Of a stretch of DNA of 33,828 nt, positions 8,836 through 18,706 are shown one piece after another. The notes below the pieces were generated by a model. It was not told the DNA's origin. It worked only from the letters and a program-made list of their open reading frames with translations, and did not search any database. This DNA is from Bacteroidota bacterium (GTDB lineage Bacteria > Bacteroidota > Bacteroidia > Cytophagales > Cyclobacteriaceae). Where the stretch lies: the NCBI GenBank assembly GCA_018266395.1, contig JAFEAM010000025.1, positions 1 through 33,828 of the forward strand. The letters are read 5' to 3'. The translations under genes and the position numbers were made by a program. How positions within the stretch are numbered: the first letter of the stretch is position 1; each line of letters opens with the position of its first letter.

Positions 8836-10869
8836 ATGGCCTCAAGTACATTCAAACCCTACATCGCACCTGAGCAGAATATCCCCGAACTCACGGTCAA
8901 GTCCATTCTGCTGGGCAGCTTATTCGGCATAATCTTCGGCTCATCCACGGTCTATCTGGCATTAAGGGCTGGCCTTACGGTGACGGCGTCCATACCGATT
9001 GCGGTTATTGCCATCACGCTAGGCAGAAAACTGCTGAAGACAACCATATTGGAAAACAACATCATCCAGACTACCGGATCAGCTGGTGAGTCAATAGCCG
9101 CAGGTGTTGCTTTCACCCTTCCCGGATTCCTTTTTTTGTCAGCAGGTGAGGATGGAAGGAGCGTGGGTGCCACCTACTTCAATTATGTCACCATCCTTGT
9201 TCTTGCAGCTTTCGGAGGGATGCTGGGAACCATGATGATGATACCCTTGCGGCGTTCGTTGATTGTTAAGGAACATGAAAACCTTCCCTACCCGGAGGGA
9301 ACCGCATGCGCCTCCGTACTGCAGGCCGGCGAGAAGGGCGGTGTCTTCGCAAAGACAGCCTTCACGGGGATGGGAGTGGCATTAACCTATGCCATGTTGC
9401 AGAAGGTGTTTCATGTGATTGCTGAAACACCCGCCTTTGTCACGCGTCAAACAAACAAGTTCTGGCCTGCCGGAACCATTAATGGCGAGATTACTCCCGA
9501 GTACCTGGGTGTTGGATATATTATAGGTCCCAGAATATCGGGCGTTCTTGTTGCAGGATCGGTTCTTGCATGGTGGGCCATGATTCCCTTGCTTTCAACA
9601 CTGGTCAACCCCGAGTTGATTGCCACGCAACTCATGAAGCTGGGTTATTTGGCAGACCTAGCCACGGCTGGCGGGAAAGGAGGCTGGGACCCGGTAGCAA
9701 AGACATTTGCCAATCCTGCATCTGCCATCTACTTCGCCTACATCCGCCAGATTGGTGCCGGTGCGGTCGCTGCTGGTGGATTCATTACCCTGATCAAAAC
9801 CCTGCCGACTATTGTCGGTTCTTTCCGCGACAGTATGTCCTCGCTTAAAGAAAAGGGACAGGCAGGGGTCAGCAGGACGGAAGATGACCTTTCATTCCGG
9901 GTGGTCATTGTTGGAAGCATTATGTTGGTATTGGCAGTTGTACTGCTGCCCATGATACCGGGAGAAGGTGTTGTGCAAAAGCTGTTGATTGGAATTCTGA
10001 TGATTGTGTTTGGATTCTTCTTTGTTACCGTTGCAAGCCGGATTGTGGGACTGGTTGGAACCAGCAATAGCCCCATCTCAGGTATGACGATCGCAACCCT
10101 GATGGGCACCTGCCTGATTTTTACATCTGTGGGATGGACCGGTAAGCTCTATGAACCGCTTGCCCTTGTAGTGGGTGGAATGATTTGCATTGCCGCCGCC
10201 AATGCAGGAGGCACCTCTCAGGACCTGAAAACCGGTTTTCTTATCGGGGCAACTCCCCGTTATCAGCAAATAGCTTTGTTTGTCGGAGCTATCGTATCGT
10301 CGATTGCAATCGGCCTTATCGTTCAGGTGCTGGACACGCCAACTGAGGAGATGGTAAAGCAAGGTATCCATCATGCGATAGGGAGCGAGAAATTTTCAGC
10401 ACCCCAGGCAACGCTGATGGCCACACTCACAAGGGGCATTTTGTCGTTCAACCTGGACTGGCAATACATTATGGTCGGGATTTTTATCGCGGTCACGCTT
10501 GAGCTGTGCGGGATCAAAGCGCTTGCCTTCGCAATCGGACTTTACCTGCCATTATCAACCACACTTCCCATCTTCATCGGCGGGGCCGTGAAAGGAGTGG
10601 TGGACTGGTGGAAGGAGAAGAGGAAGGTAATGGAAGAGGATTCTGAGCTCAGCAAAGGCAATTTATTTGCGACGGGTCTCGTGGCTGGTGGTGCCATCTT
10701 TGGAGTGATCGTTGCAGTTCTGAATGTATTCTTTCCAAAAGCGATGGCCTCCGTGAATCTGGAACACGGTTTCATGGAAGTAATGGGGCAAGGCGGGTAT
10801 GCTCTTCTTGGGACAGCCTTTTTTGCAGCAATGATGTGGCTGCTCTTCAGGGCTGCCCGCAAAGGGTGA
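8836..10869 (+). CDS. OPT family oligopeptide transporter
   Basis: This 677-residue protein has many membrane segments and is of the bacterial OPT family (PF03169). The start FKPYIAPEQNIPELTVKSIL is typical, as is the first membrane segment with GSSTVYLALRAGLTVTASIP. Other landmarks are NIIQTTGSAGESIAAGVAFT, NLPYPEGTACASVLQAGE, the GTSNSPISGMTIATL loop and ANAGGTSQDLKTGFLIGATP near residue 465. Members carry peptides or metal chelates with proton symport. The protein ends one base before the convergent TerB-like gene, so the two transcripts must overlap. The start is ATG 8836, 6 bases after the MFS stop, indicating an operon with it. Confidence 0.93.
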   Translation: MASSTFKPYIAPEQNIPELTVKSILLGSLFGIIFGSSTVYLALRAGLTVTASIPIAVIAITLGRKLLKTTILENNIIQTTGSAGESIAAGVAFTLPGFLFLSAGEDGRSVGATYFNYVTILVLAAFGGMLGTMMMIPLRRSLIVKEHENLPYPEGTACASVLQAGEKGGVFAKTAFTGMGVALTYAMLQKVFHVIAETPAFVTRQTNKFWPAGTINGEITPEYLGVGYIIGPRISGVLVAGSVLAWWAMIPLLSTLVNPELIATQLMKLGYLADLATAGGKGGWDPVAKTFANPASAIYFAYIRQIGAGAVAAGGFITLIKTLPTIVGSFRDSMSSLKEKGQAGVSRTEDDLSFRVVIVGSIMLVLAVVLLPMIPGEGVVQKLLIGILMIVFGFFFVTVASRIVGLVGTSNSPISGMTIATLMGTCLIFTSVGWTGKLYEPLALVVGGMICIAAANAGGTSQDLKTGFLIGATPRYQQIALFVGAIVSSIAIGLIVQVLDTPTEEMVKQGIHHAIGSEKFSAPQATLMATLTRGILSFNLDWQYIMVGIFIAVTLELCGIKALAFAIGLYLPLSTTLPIFIGGAVKGVVDWWKEKRKVMEEDSELSKGNLFATGLVAGGAIFGVIVAVLNVFFPKAMASVNLEHGFMEVMGQGGYALLGTAFFAAMMWLLFRAARKG

Positions 10870-10870
10870 C

Positions 10871-11227
10871 TCAGCTTAGCAGGTGGAACTTGACCTTTTT
10901 CAGGAAGGTAGTCTCTTCCTCTCTTACACGTCCGTCTGCGTTGATGACATCAAAAAGGAGAGAATAGAGTCTATTTCTCTGGGCTTCATTCAAAGATCCA
11001 AGCAACTGCAGGTTCTCATCGATTTCGGCCATTGCATTGACCATTCCCAGTCTTGTCCAATGCTCCCTGGTTGACGCAAGAAGGCTTGCCACATCATGAG
11101 AGTTGAACAGGCTCGTTCCTTCTTTAAGAATCACATCCTCTTCTGCGGGATGCAAAGAGCCATCGGCAGAGGCAAGATGTACAAGGAGAAGCATGGCAAA
11201 GTGCTCCGGGTTCCGGGGATCAAACAT
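10871..11227 (-). CDS. Small TerB-like protein
   Basis: This protein of about 118 residues has two acidic motifs, ADGSLHPAEED near the N-terminus and ADGRVREEE near the C-terminus, spaced as in the TerB / DjlA N-terminal helical fold. That fold is linked to metal or membrane-stress responses in other families. The open frame extends 5 codons further to a TTG at 11242, but ATG 11227 is the better start. There is no signal peptide and it is probably cytoplasmic. It is transcribed leftward like groES-groEL but is separated from them by a strong terminator, so it probably has its own promoter, which was not seen. Its stop lies one base from the convergent OPT gene. Function in this organism is unknown. 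Confidence 0.65.
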   Translation of the reverse strand: MFDPRNPEHFAMLLLVHLASADGSLHPAEEDVILKEGTSLFNSHDVASLLASTREHWTRLGMVNAMAEIDENLQLLGSLNEAQRNRLYSLLFDVINADGRVREEETTFLKKVKFHLLS

Positions 11228-11263
11228 AAACCAATTTAACAATTTTGACCGAGCGCCGCTCCT

Positions 11264-11302
11264 TCAAAAAAGAAGCCCTCCGGATTTTCCCGGAGGGCTT
11301 TT
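11264..11302 (-). terminator. Terminator after groEL, possibly bidirectional
   Basis: A perfect 9-bp stem, GCCCTCCGG (11275-11283) with CCGGAGGGC (11290-11298), encloses a 6-base loop. Reading leftward it is followed by a T-rich run (TTCTTTTTTG), which fits termination of groES-groEL 28 bases after the groEL stop. The other side has only a short T run (TTTTCT), so termination of rightward transcripts is possible but weaker. Confidence 0.88.
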
Positions 11303-11326
11303 CTGTATCCACTAACGGATTCTTGA

Positions 11327-13254
<1,928 letters not shown>

Positions 13255-13349
13255 ATGGATTAGAGTTAAATTTTAAGTTTCCGGACCGGGGATGACGATT
13301 ATCATGCCAAATAGGCACAACTGTCAAATCCGTCAATTTTGTCCTGTTT

Positions 13350-13384
13350 TTTGAATTTCAGGGTGCAAATGTGCTCTATTTTTG
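13350..13384 (+). promoter_or_regulatory. Candidate promoter for the hypothetical gene at 13464
   Basis: TTTG at 13350-13353 and a perfect TAnnTTTG match, TATTTTTG at 13377-13384, are separated by 23 bases, the upper end of the usual range. The start codon is 79 bases downstream. The element overlaps the left copy of a direct repeat described separately. Confidence 0.35.
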
Positions 13385-13411
13385 GCAGTAAGCCTTGCAA
13401 AAATGGCAGTA
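13384..13411. promoter_or_regulatory. Direct repeat GGCAGTA in the groES / 13464 divergent region
   Basis: GGCAGTA occurs at 13384-13390 and again at 13405-13411, start to start 21 bases, that is two helical turns. Both copies lie between the divergent groES and hypothetical genes, so a regulator bound here could affect either. With only seven conserved bases this could be chance. No CIRCE-like inverted repeat is present in the 209 bases. Confidence 0.2.
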
Positions 13412-13463
13412 TTGACCTTAACCCCTGTCATTTCGTATAATTAGGGAGCTATTTGATTGGACT

Positions 13464-14177
13464 ATGGATGGATTAAAGGACAATTGGCTAACCGAGGGCC
13501 TGATTGATTTCGAGTACAAGAAGTATGTGCTGCTGGCGTACCTGAAGAGGGTGAAGGACTGTTTTGGCAGAGTGGAGTTGTACCCGCACCTTTCGGATTT
13601 GGTATTTCATTACAGGAACCTGCTGGCCCTGCGCGAAAATAAGGCCCTGATTTTTGAGGCCTTTCCAAGGGAGCTATCCCTGGACAACCTCAAGATGTTG
13701 GAACTCAATTACAAGAAGATGATTGAGGATGATACGGTCATGAAGGAGCTGGAGTCTATTATGGAGTTTGCCATGCCTCAGCTCCAGGAATCCATGAAAG
13801 AGGGATCACAGATTTACGATTTTGTAGAGTCCAAATGTGAACTCTCACCGATAGGGGTCGTGCCGTTGTATGCTAATGAAGGATACATGTTCATCACTCA
13901 GCCGCCTGAGAAAGAGACGAATGTATATCGTTACCAGATAACGATGTACCAGAACAGCACCGAGGCCATGAGAGGACTTCAGACGCAATTCATTTGCACA
14001 ACGCAATGTTCACTGGTCAATACCTACGAACAGATGAAGATTGGGCTTGTGAAGGAATATCAGGACTTGCCTAATCCGGCGACATTCCTGGTTCTATCGA
14101 AATTGCGGCTGCCTTTTCTTCAAACGCTTGTGCCAGTAGCCAAGCGTCTTCTGGTCAAGCACCTGTCGGCAAAGTAA
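13464..14177 (+). CDS. Hypothetical protein, 237 residues
   Basis: I do not recognise a named family. The protein has no signal peptide or membrane segment and looks cytoplasmic and mostly helical in its first 110 residues (for example LIDFEYKKYVLLAYLKRVKDC and a long KMLELNYKKMIEDD helix). A more mixed C-terminal half contains GYMFITQPPEKETNVYRYQI and ends LLVKHLSAK. Codon use is like its neighbours. It diverges from groES and its TAA stop (14175-14177) is directly followed by the secG stop on the other strand, with no base between. The start is ATG 13464; a candidate TATTTTTG promoter lies 79 bases upstream. It could be a Bacteroidota-specific conserved gene, judged only by its context in a housekeeping region. 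Confidence 0.8.
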   Translation: MDGLKDNWLTEGLIDFEYKKYVLLAYLKRVKDCFGRVELYPHLSDLVFHYRNLLALRENKALIFEAFPRELSLDNLKMLELNYKKMIEDDTVMKELESIMEFAMPQLQESMKEGSQIYDFVESKCELSPIGVVPLYANEGYMFITQPPEKETNVYRYQITMYQNSTEAMRGLQTQFICTTQCSLVNTYEQMKIGLVKEYQDLPNPATFLVLSKLRLPFLQTLVPVAKRLLVKHLSAK

Positions 14178-14513
14178 TTAGTTGGGCTTGGAGGTGGCCG
14201 TTGAATCACTCTTCTTGAGGGAAGGTGCCGGCAGGGTTTGCTGATCCTTTATATTCTCCAGAATTTCATCCGTTGAAGTTGGGGCAGCAGGTGGTGACCA
14301 ATTGGTTGCCAGAGAAAAAACCATGACTGCAATGGCCAAGCCCCAGGTAAGTCTTTCAAGTAAATCGCCTGTTTTCTTGATTCCAATGAGGTTACTGGCG
14401 CTGCTTCCTCCAAACTGGCTTGAAAGGCCTCCGCCTTTTGAATTCTGTGCCAGTACAACCAGTACCAACAGCACGGCGGCGAAAATGGTCAGACCGATCA
14501 GTAAAGTGTACAT
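14178..14513 (-). CDS. secG: Preprotein translocase subunit SecG
   Basis: At 111 residues, this has two membrane segments (about residues 2-22 and 52-70) joined by the loop QNSKGGGLSSQFGGSSASNL, which is the SecG signature. SecG joins SecYE in the inner membrane and helps protein export. The tail after residue 72 is low-complexity and Ser/Thr/Pro-rich, as is common in Bacteroidota. It is the last gene of the leftward miaB-to-secG run, and its start is 3 bases from the stop of the upstream TPR-like gene. No terminator is visible after it; the gene abuts the convergent hypothetical gene. Confidence 0.95.
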   Translation of the reverse strand: MYTLLIGLTIFAAVLLVLVVLAQNSKGGGLSSQFGGSSASNLIGIKKTGDLLERLTWGLAIAVMVFSLATNWSPPAAPTSTDEILENIKDQQTLPAPSLKKSDSTATSKPN

Positions 14514-14516
14514 AAG

Positions 14517-15338
14517 TTAACGTTTCAGCTCATCAATTTGAGCGGCAAAGTAAGCCTTTTTCTGGGGAAATTTCCAAATGAGCTTCTTCAGCACCTCGAT
14601 GGCTTTGTCTTTTCTCCCTTGTTTGAGGAGAATCTGCACCAGTGTTTCAGAGACCACATTGTCACTCAAGGAGGCGGACTCTTCTGCGAGATCCTGGGCG
14701 GGAACCTCCGGACGAGGTTTGTGAAGGACCGGATTCGTCTTGATGAATTCATCAATAATGTCCAGTTGCTCTTTTTGGCTTGGAGTTTCAACTGGAAGAG
14801 GGGTATGGGAAGTTTCAATTTCCTCGATTATTGACTCAGTGACCGGAATTGGTATTTGATGTGGCTGATGCTGAAATTCTTCAACCGCCGATTCGAACGC
14901 ATGTTTCAGATGCTTCAGTTTCTCCAATTCGGCCATAAGATCATTTCTCAGGGCATCATCAGAAAGGGTAACTGTTGTGGGCTTAATGGATTCCGGACCA
15001 GGCGACTTTTCAACTGATGGCAATTCCGCAGCCTGCTTCAATTGTGGCTTCTCATGGATGACCTGGGCCGACTGACTATCATCAGATTTAGCAGGCTGAC
15101 GGATTTTTGGCTCAGTCATCAATTGTTTGAGAATTGCCCTGTCTGAAGAGTAGGTGGCGGCCAGGTTAAGCAGTTGATGTTCATCAGTTAATTGATGATC
15201 CCGGGATGCACGCGCCAATATGAGGTGACCGAGCTGGGAGAAGGGATATTTAAGGGTGAACTCGCGAAGCTGATCGGTTTCTTCCCGGGTTAGTGAAGTA
15301 AAGTTCCTGACGAGTTGTATGAACTCTGATGGCTCCAT
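14517..15338 (-). CDS. Conserved hypothetical protein with C-terminal TPR-like motif
   Basis: The open frame starts at a TTG at 15392, but the ATG at 15338 is preferred and gives 273 residues beginning MEPSEFIQLVRNF. The N-terminal 90 residues are helical (EETDQLREFTLKYPFSQLGH, HQLLNLAATYSSDR). The middle (about 100-215) is low-complexity with many Pro, Glu and Ser, probably disordered. The last 45 residues resemble one TPR unit, ETLVQILLKQGRKDKAIEVL then KLIWKFPQKKAYFAAQI. No signal peptide is seen in the ATG form. The gene lies between lptE and secG in the same leftward run. Function is unknown; a link to envelope biogenesis is suggested only by its neighbours. Confidence 0.75.
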   Translation of the reverse strand: MEPSEFIQLVRNFTSLTREETDQLREFTLKYPFSQLGHLILARASRDHQLTDEHQLLNLAATYSSDRAILKQLMTEPKIRQPAKSDDSQSAQVIHEKPQLKQAAELPSVEKSPGPESIKPTTVTLSDDALRNDLMAELEKLKHLKHAFESAVEEFQHQPHQIPIPVTESIIEEIETSHTPLPVETPSQKEQLDIIDEFIKTNPVLHKPRPEVPAQDLAEESASLSDNVVSETLVQILLKQGRKDKAIEVLKKLIWKFPQKKAYFAAQIDELKR

Positions 15339-15403
15339 TCCCGGTATGGCAAGGTTGGAAGGTAAAACTAAGACAAAATTCAGAGACAACAAATCACTGA
15401 ATC

Positions 15404-15919
15404 TTACCAGTTTGCAACCGTGGCATTGAAGATATCAATCAAGATCTGGTCAAATATCTTCTTCTCCAGATCTTCCTGTACGGACGTAAAATTCAGACTG
15501 TTGTCAAAGTCACGGTAAAAGCTGAAAGTACGGTCCTTGAAATTGTTCTTTGAATTGATGTTGTCTTCATAAGTCACCTTCACGGCAATGGTAAGGCGTG
15601 AAAGAGCTGCCGGATAAGGTTGGTTTGGATCATTGGTGGACACAGGCGCTATGGGATTGATACGATACTCCGAAATGATGCCTTCTATGTGCAATTCGCC
15701 GTTTTCCGGTATTACCCTCAGGCTGGAATTTTGCTGGTAATAATCCTTTACGCGGTTGGTGAAGACCTGCCCAAGGTTGGCGGGTGCAAGGTCTGTATTG
15801 TTGAAAAAGGGATCGACCGCGATGGTTTTGGCACTGGTGGCTGCACCGGAGAAAGAGTAGACCCCGCATCCCTGCATGGCAACCAGACAGAACACGGCCA
15901 GTAATGACTTAATCCTCAA
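15404..15919 (-). CDS. lptE: LptE-like outer-membrane lipoprotein
   Basis: This 171-residue lipoprotein has a signal peptide ending MQGC with the lipidated Cys at 18. The body matches the Bacteroidota LptE pattern: GVYSFSGAATSAKTIAVDPF, NLGQVFTNRVKDYY and SRLTIAVKVTYEDN, with a C-terminal EKKIFDQILIDIFNATVANW helix. LptE plugs the LptD barrel and helps place lipopolysaccharide on the cell surface. The only start that keeps the signal peptide is TTG at 15919; the upstream codons in this frame contain no ATG. It overlaps the end of the sigma-54 activator gene by 11 bases, so translation is probably coupled. Confidence 0.85.
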   Translation of the reverse strand: MRIKSLLAVFCLVAMQGCGVYSFSGAATSAKTIAVDPFFNNTDLAPANLGQVFTNRVKDYYQQNSSLRVIPENGELHIEGIISEYRINPIAPVSTNDPNQPYPAALSRLTIAVKVTYEDNINSKNNFKDRTFSFYRDFDNSLNFTSVQEDLEKKIFDQILIDIFNATVANW

Positions 15920-17159
15920 GTTCGTATTCTTTGATTTTTCTGTAAAGCGTTCTTTCTGAAATACCCAAATCCCGTGCCGCAGATTTACGTTTGTTATTGT
16001 TTTTCCTTAGGGCTCGCATGATGAGTTCTTTTTCCTTCTTCTGAATGGAAAGGGAATCTTCCTCTGCCTCATGGCTGATGTCCTGAACATCATCGGCAGC
16101 CGCGGTGACATCGGAAGCAGTATTAATATTGAGTACCACGGGTTCGCCGGGAGATTTCCTTTCTTGCTGGACTTCCGCAAAAAGTTGAGGATTGTCTTTT
16201 ACTATCTGCGCAGCGTGACCGGGATTGGTTGCATTCTCGAGCACGATGCGCTTCAGGTCATTCACATCCTTGCGCATCTCAAATAATACCTTGTATAATA
16301 TCTCCCTTTCTGAGATGTCGGCTGTTGTACTTCCATCATTGTAAAGTGCAGGCAGGCTGGTCTGTCGCGGAAGATAGTTCTGGAGTTCTTCGGCATTGAT
16401 TTCTTTTTTCTCGGCTGACAGAACCGACATCTGGTCAACCAGATTCTTCAATTGTCGGACATTTCCCGGAAACCGGTACTTCATCAGTAATTCACGTCCG
16501 TCATCTGTCAGGGTGATGGGTTTTACCTTGTACCGTTCCGCAAAATCAGATGCAAATTTCCTGAAGAGAAGTTCGATATCCTTGCCGCGCTCCCTCAGCG
16601 GAGGTACAAAAATCGGAACACTGTTAAGGCGGTAGTAAAGATCTTCCCTGAATTTGCCGTCTTCTACCTTCCTCATCAGGTCCACGTTGGTGGCGGCCAC
16701 CACCCGCACGTCAGTCTTTAATACCTTTGATGAACCGACTTTGATGAACTCACCGTTCTCGAGTACGCGCAGCAGACGGGCCTGGGTTGCGAGAGGCATC
16801 TCACCGATTTCATCAAGAAAGATGGTGCCGCCATTGGTCACTTCGAAATAGCCTTTTCTTGCTTCATGGGCGCCTGTAAAGGAGCCCTTTTCGTGCCCAA
16901 AAAGCTCAGAATCAATGGTTCCCTCGGGGATGGAGCCGCAGTTGATGGCTATGAACTGGCCGTGCTTCCGGGTACTGAGGGAGTGAATAATTTTGGAAAA
17001 TGATTCTTTGCCACTGCCGCTCTCGCCGGTAATCAGCACCGACATTTCCGTCGGGGCAACTTGTATGGCAACCTTCACTGCGTGGTTCAGCAGTGGAGCA
17101 TTACCCACAATACCGAATCGCTGCTTAACACTTTGTATTTCAATGTCACTGATGGCCAT
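15909..17159 (-). CDS. Sigma-54-dependent Fis-family transcriptional activator
   Basis: This 416-residue protein begins almost directly with the AAA+ domain (about residues 15-250), with no receiver, PAS or GAF sensor. Walker A is GESGSGKE at 45-52, the sigma-54 contact loop is GSFTGA at 92-97 (Ser where the consensus has Ala), Walker B is TIFLDEIGE at 112-120, and the arginine-finger region is FREDLYYRLNSVP with PPLRERGKDIELL. A Fis-type helix-turn-helix closes the protein: NNNKRKSAARDLGISERTLY with RKIKEY after it. A variable Thr/Asp-rich linker lies between. It starts 2 bases after the miaB stop and overlaps lptE by 11 bases. Its targets and input signal are unknown. Confidence 0.93.
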   Translation of the reverse strand: MAISDIEIQSVKQRFGIVGNAPLLNHAVKVAIQVAPTEMSVLITGESGSGKESFSKIIHSLSTRKHGQFIAINCGSIPEGTIDSELFGHEKGSFTGAHEARKGYFEVTNGGTIFLDEIGEMPLATQARLLRVLENGEFIKVGSSKVLKTDVRVVAATNVDLMRKVEDGKFREDLYYRLNSVPIFVPPLRERGKDIELLFRKFASDFAERYKVKPITLTDDGRELLMKYRFPGNVRQLKNLVDQMSVLSAEKKEINAEELQNYLPRQTSLPALYNDGSTTADISEREILYKVLFEMRKDVNDLKRIVLENATNPGHAAQIVKDNPQLFAEVQQERKSPGEPVVLNINTASDVTAAADDVQDISHEAEEDSLSIQKKEKELIMRALRKNNNKRKSAARDLGISERTLYRKIKEYELED

Positions 17160-17161
17160 TT

Positions 17162-18604
17162 CTAAACAGTTTTACCAATTAATGTTGCCCCCGTACAATC
17201 CTCTATCAGTACATTGACGTATTCACCCTTTCCATTATTGCCTCGCGGGAAGACTACCACCTTGTTGGCGGAATTTCTTCCCTGAAGGAAGTCTGCCGAG
17301 CGTTTGGATTCACCTTCAATCAAAACCCTGAATGTCTTTCCAACATCACGCTGGTTTCTGCCTAATGAATGGATGCTCTGGCGCCTGATAATTTCCTCAA
17401 GACGTCGCTTCTTCACTTCAGGGTCAACGTCATCTCTGAATTTCTTCTCAGCTGGTGTTCCCGGCCGTTCAGAGTACATAAACATGTAGGAGAAATCAAA
17501 CTCTACTTTGTCCATAAGGGATAAGGTGTCAAAGTGTTCCTCCTCTGTCTCCCCACAAAAGCCAGTGATTATATCTGAGGAAAGCCCGCACTCTTCGCCG
17601 AGAATTCTGCGGATAGCCTCCACCTTGTACAGGTACCATTCGCGACTATAACCCCGGTTCATTCTGTCAAGTACAGTTGTGCTGCCGCTTTGTGCAGGAA
17701 GATGGATGTATTTGCAGATATTCTCATATCGTGCCATCGTTTCAAGCACCTGTTCGGTTATATCCTTGGGGTGGGAGGTGGAGAACCTTACCCGCAAATC
17801 CGGGTGGACCCTCGCGACCATTTCAAGTAATTCAGCAAAGTTGACGGTTTCGGAATGACCAGCCTTTTCAAGACGTGCTTTATTGTTTTCCTGGGGGCTC
17901 CATTTGTAAGAATCCACATTTTGACCCAACAGTGTCACCTCCCGGTAGCCTTGCTGAAAAAGCTGACGAGCCTCCTCTACAATAGTGTAAGGGCTCCTGC
18001 TTCTTTCTCTTCCCCGCGTAAACGGCACCACGCAGAAGGAACACATATTGTCGCAGCCCCTCATGATAGAAACGAACGCTGTCACCCCATTCGAGTTGAG
18101 TCTTACCGGGCTGATATCTGCATAGGTTTCTTCCCGCGACAAGAAGGTATTGACAGCCTTTTGCCCTTCATCGACCTGACCGATCAGGGCAGGGAGGTCG
18201 CGGTAGGCATCCGGACCGGCCACCAGGTCCACAATCCTTTCTTCCTCCAGAAACCTGGACTTGAGACGTTCGGCCATGCATCCCAAAACCCCAACCAAAA
18301 GTTCGGGCTTTTGTCTCTTGAGCCCATTAATATGCTGCAACCTGTTCCGGACTGTCTGTTCAGCCTTCTCGCGTATGGAACAGGTATTCAGGAATACGAT
18401 ATCCGCCTCCTCAATCCTTTGCGTTGTCTCAAAGCCTTCCTTTGATAAAATAGAGGCAACAATCTCACTGTCAGAGAAATTCATCTGACACCCATAGCTC
18501 TCAATATATAGCTTTCGGCTTCCGTCCTTTTTAGTAAGGGCGGGTTGCTGCTCATTTGCAGTAGAGGGCTCAATAAAGTCCAAATCCCCAATCAAATCCT
18601 TCAT
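17162..18604 (-). CDS. miaB: tRNA-2-methylthio-N6-dimethylallyladenosine synthase MiaB
   Basis: This 480-residue radical-SAM methylthiotransferase adds the methylthio group to i6A37 in tRNAs reading UNN codons. The N-terminal cluster-binding cysteines are C39 (YGCQMN), C75 ([10 protein letters not shown]) and C109 (LGCMAER). The radical-SAM triad is C184, C188 and C191 in [54 protein letters not shown] and [14 protein letters not shown] are all present, and the C-terminal TRAM domain ends [15 protein letters not shown]. The first 30 residues are a variable extension. It heads the leftward run to secG and has a matching promoter directly upstream. Confidence 0.97.
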   Translation of the reverse strand: MKDLIGDLDFIEPSTANEQQPALTKKDGSRKLYIESYGCQMNFSDSEIVASILSKEGFETTQRIEEADIVFLNTCSIREKAEQTVRNRLQHINGLKRQKPELLVGVLGCMAERLKSRFLEEERIVDLVAGPDAYRDLPALIGQVDEGQKAVNTFLSREETYADISPVRLNSNGVTAFVSIMRGCDNMCSFCVVPFTRGRERSRSPYTIVEEARQLFQQGYREVTLLGQNVDSYKWSPQENNKARLEKAGHSETVNFAELLEMVARVHPDLRVRFSTSHPKDITEQVLETMARYENICKYIHLPAQSGSTTVLDRMNRGYSREWYLYKVEAIRRILGEECGLSSDIITGFCGETEEEHFDTLSLMDKVEFDFSYMFMYSERPGTPAEKKFRDDVDPEVKKRRLEEIIRRQSIHSLGRNQRDVGKTFRVLIEGESKRSADFLQGRNSANKVVVFPRGNNGKGEYVNVLIEDCTGATLIGKTV

Positions 18605-18621
18605 AATGCTATTTGGGAGTG

Positions 18622-18654
18622 CAAAATTAGCAAATTCTATTCCAACAGTGACAA
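18622..18654 (-). promoter_or_regulatory. Promoter for miaB (Bacteroidota sigma-A type)
   Basis: Read leftward, the -7 element is TAATTTTG (18629-18622), a perfect TAnnTTTG. TTG at 18654-18652 lies 22 bases upstream of it, as the -33 element. The start codon at 18604 is 17 bases downstream, giving a short leader. Confidence 0.5.
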
Positions 18655-18673
18655 CTTGTCAGTTCAGGATCAC

Positions 18674-18681
18674 TAGTTTTG
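18674..18681 (+). promoter_or_regulatory. -7 element for the gamma carbonic anhydrase gene
   Basis: TAGTTTTG is a perfect TAnnTTTG match 25 bases before the ATG at 18707. The nearest upstream TTG (18656-18658) is 15 bases away, slightly short for a -33 element. Together with the leftward promoter this makes a compact divergent control region of 102 bases. Confidence 0.45.
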
Positions 18682-18706
18682 CCTGCTTACCAAAGGAATT
18701 GAGATT

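Noticed and set aside
13255..13463. CIRCE heat-shock operator upstream of groES
   Set aside because: The TTAGCACTC-N9-GAGTGCTAA pattern was looked for and is not present.
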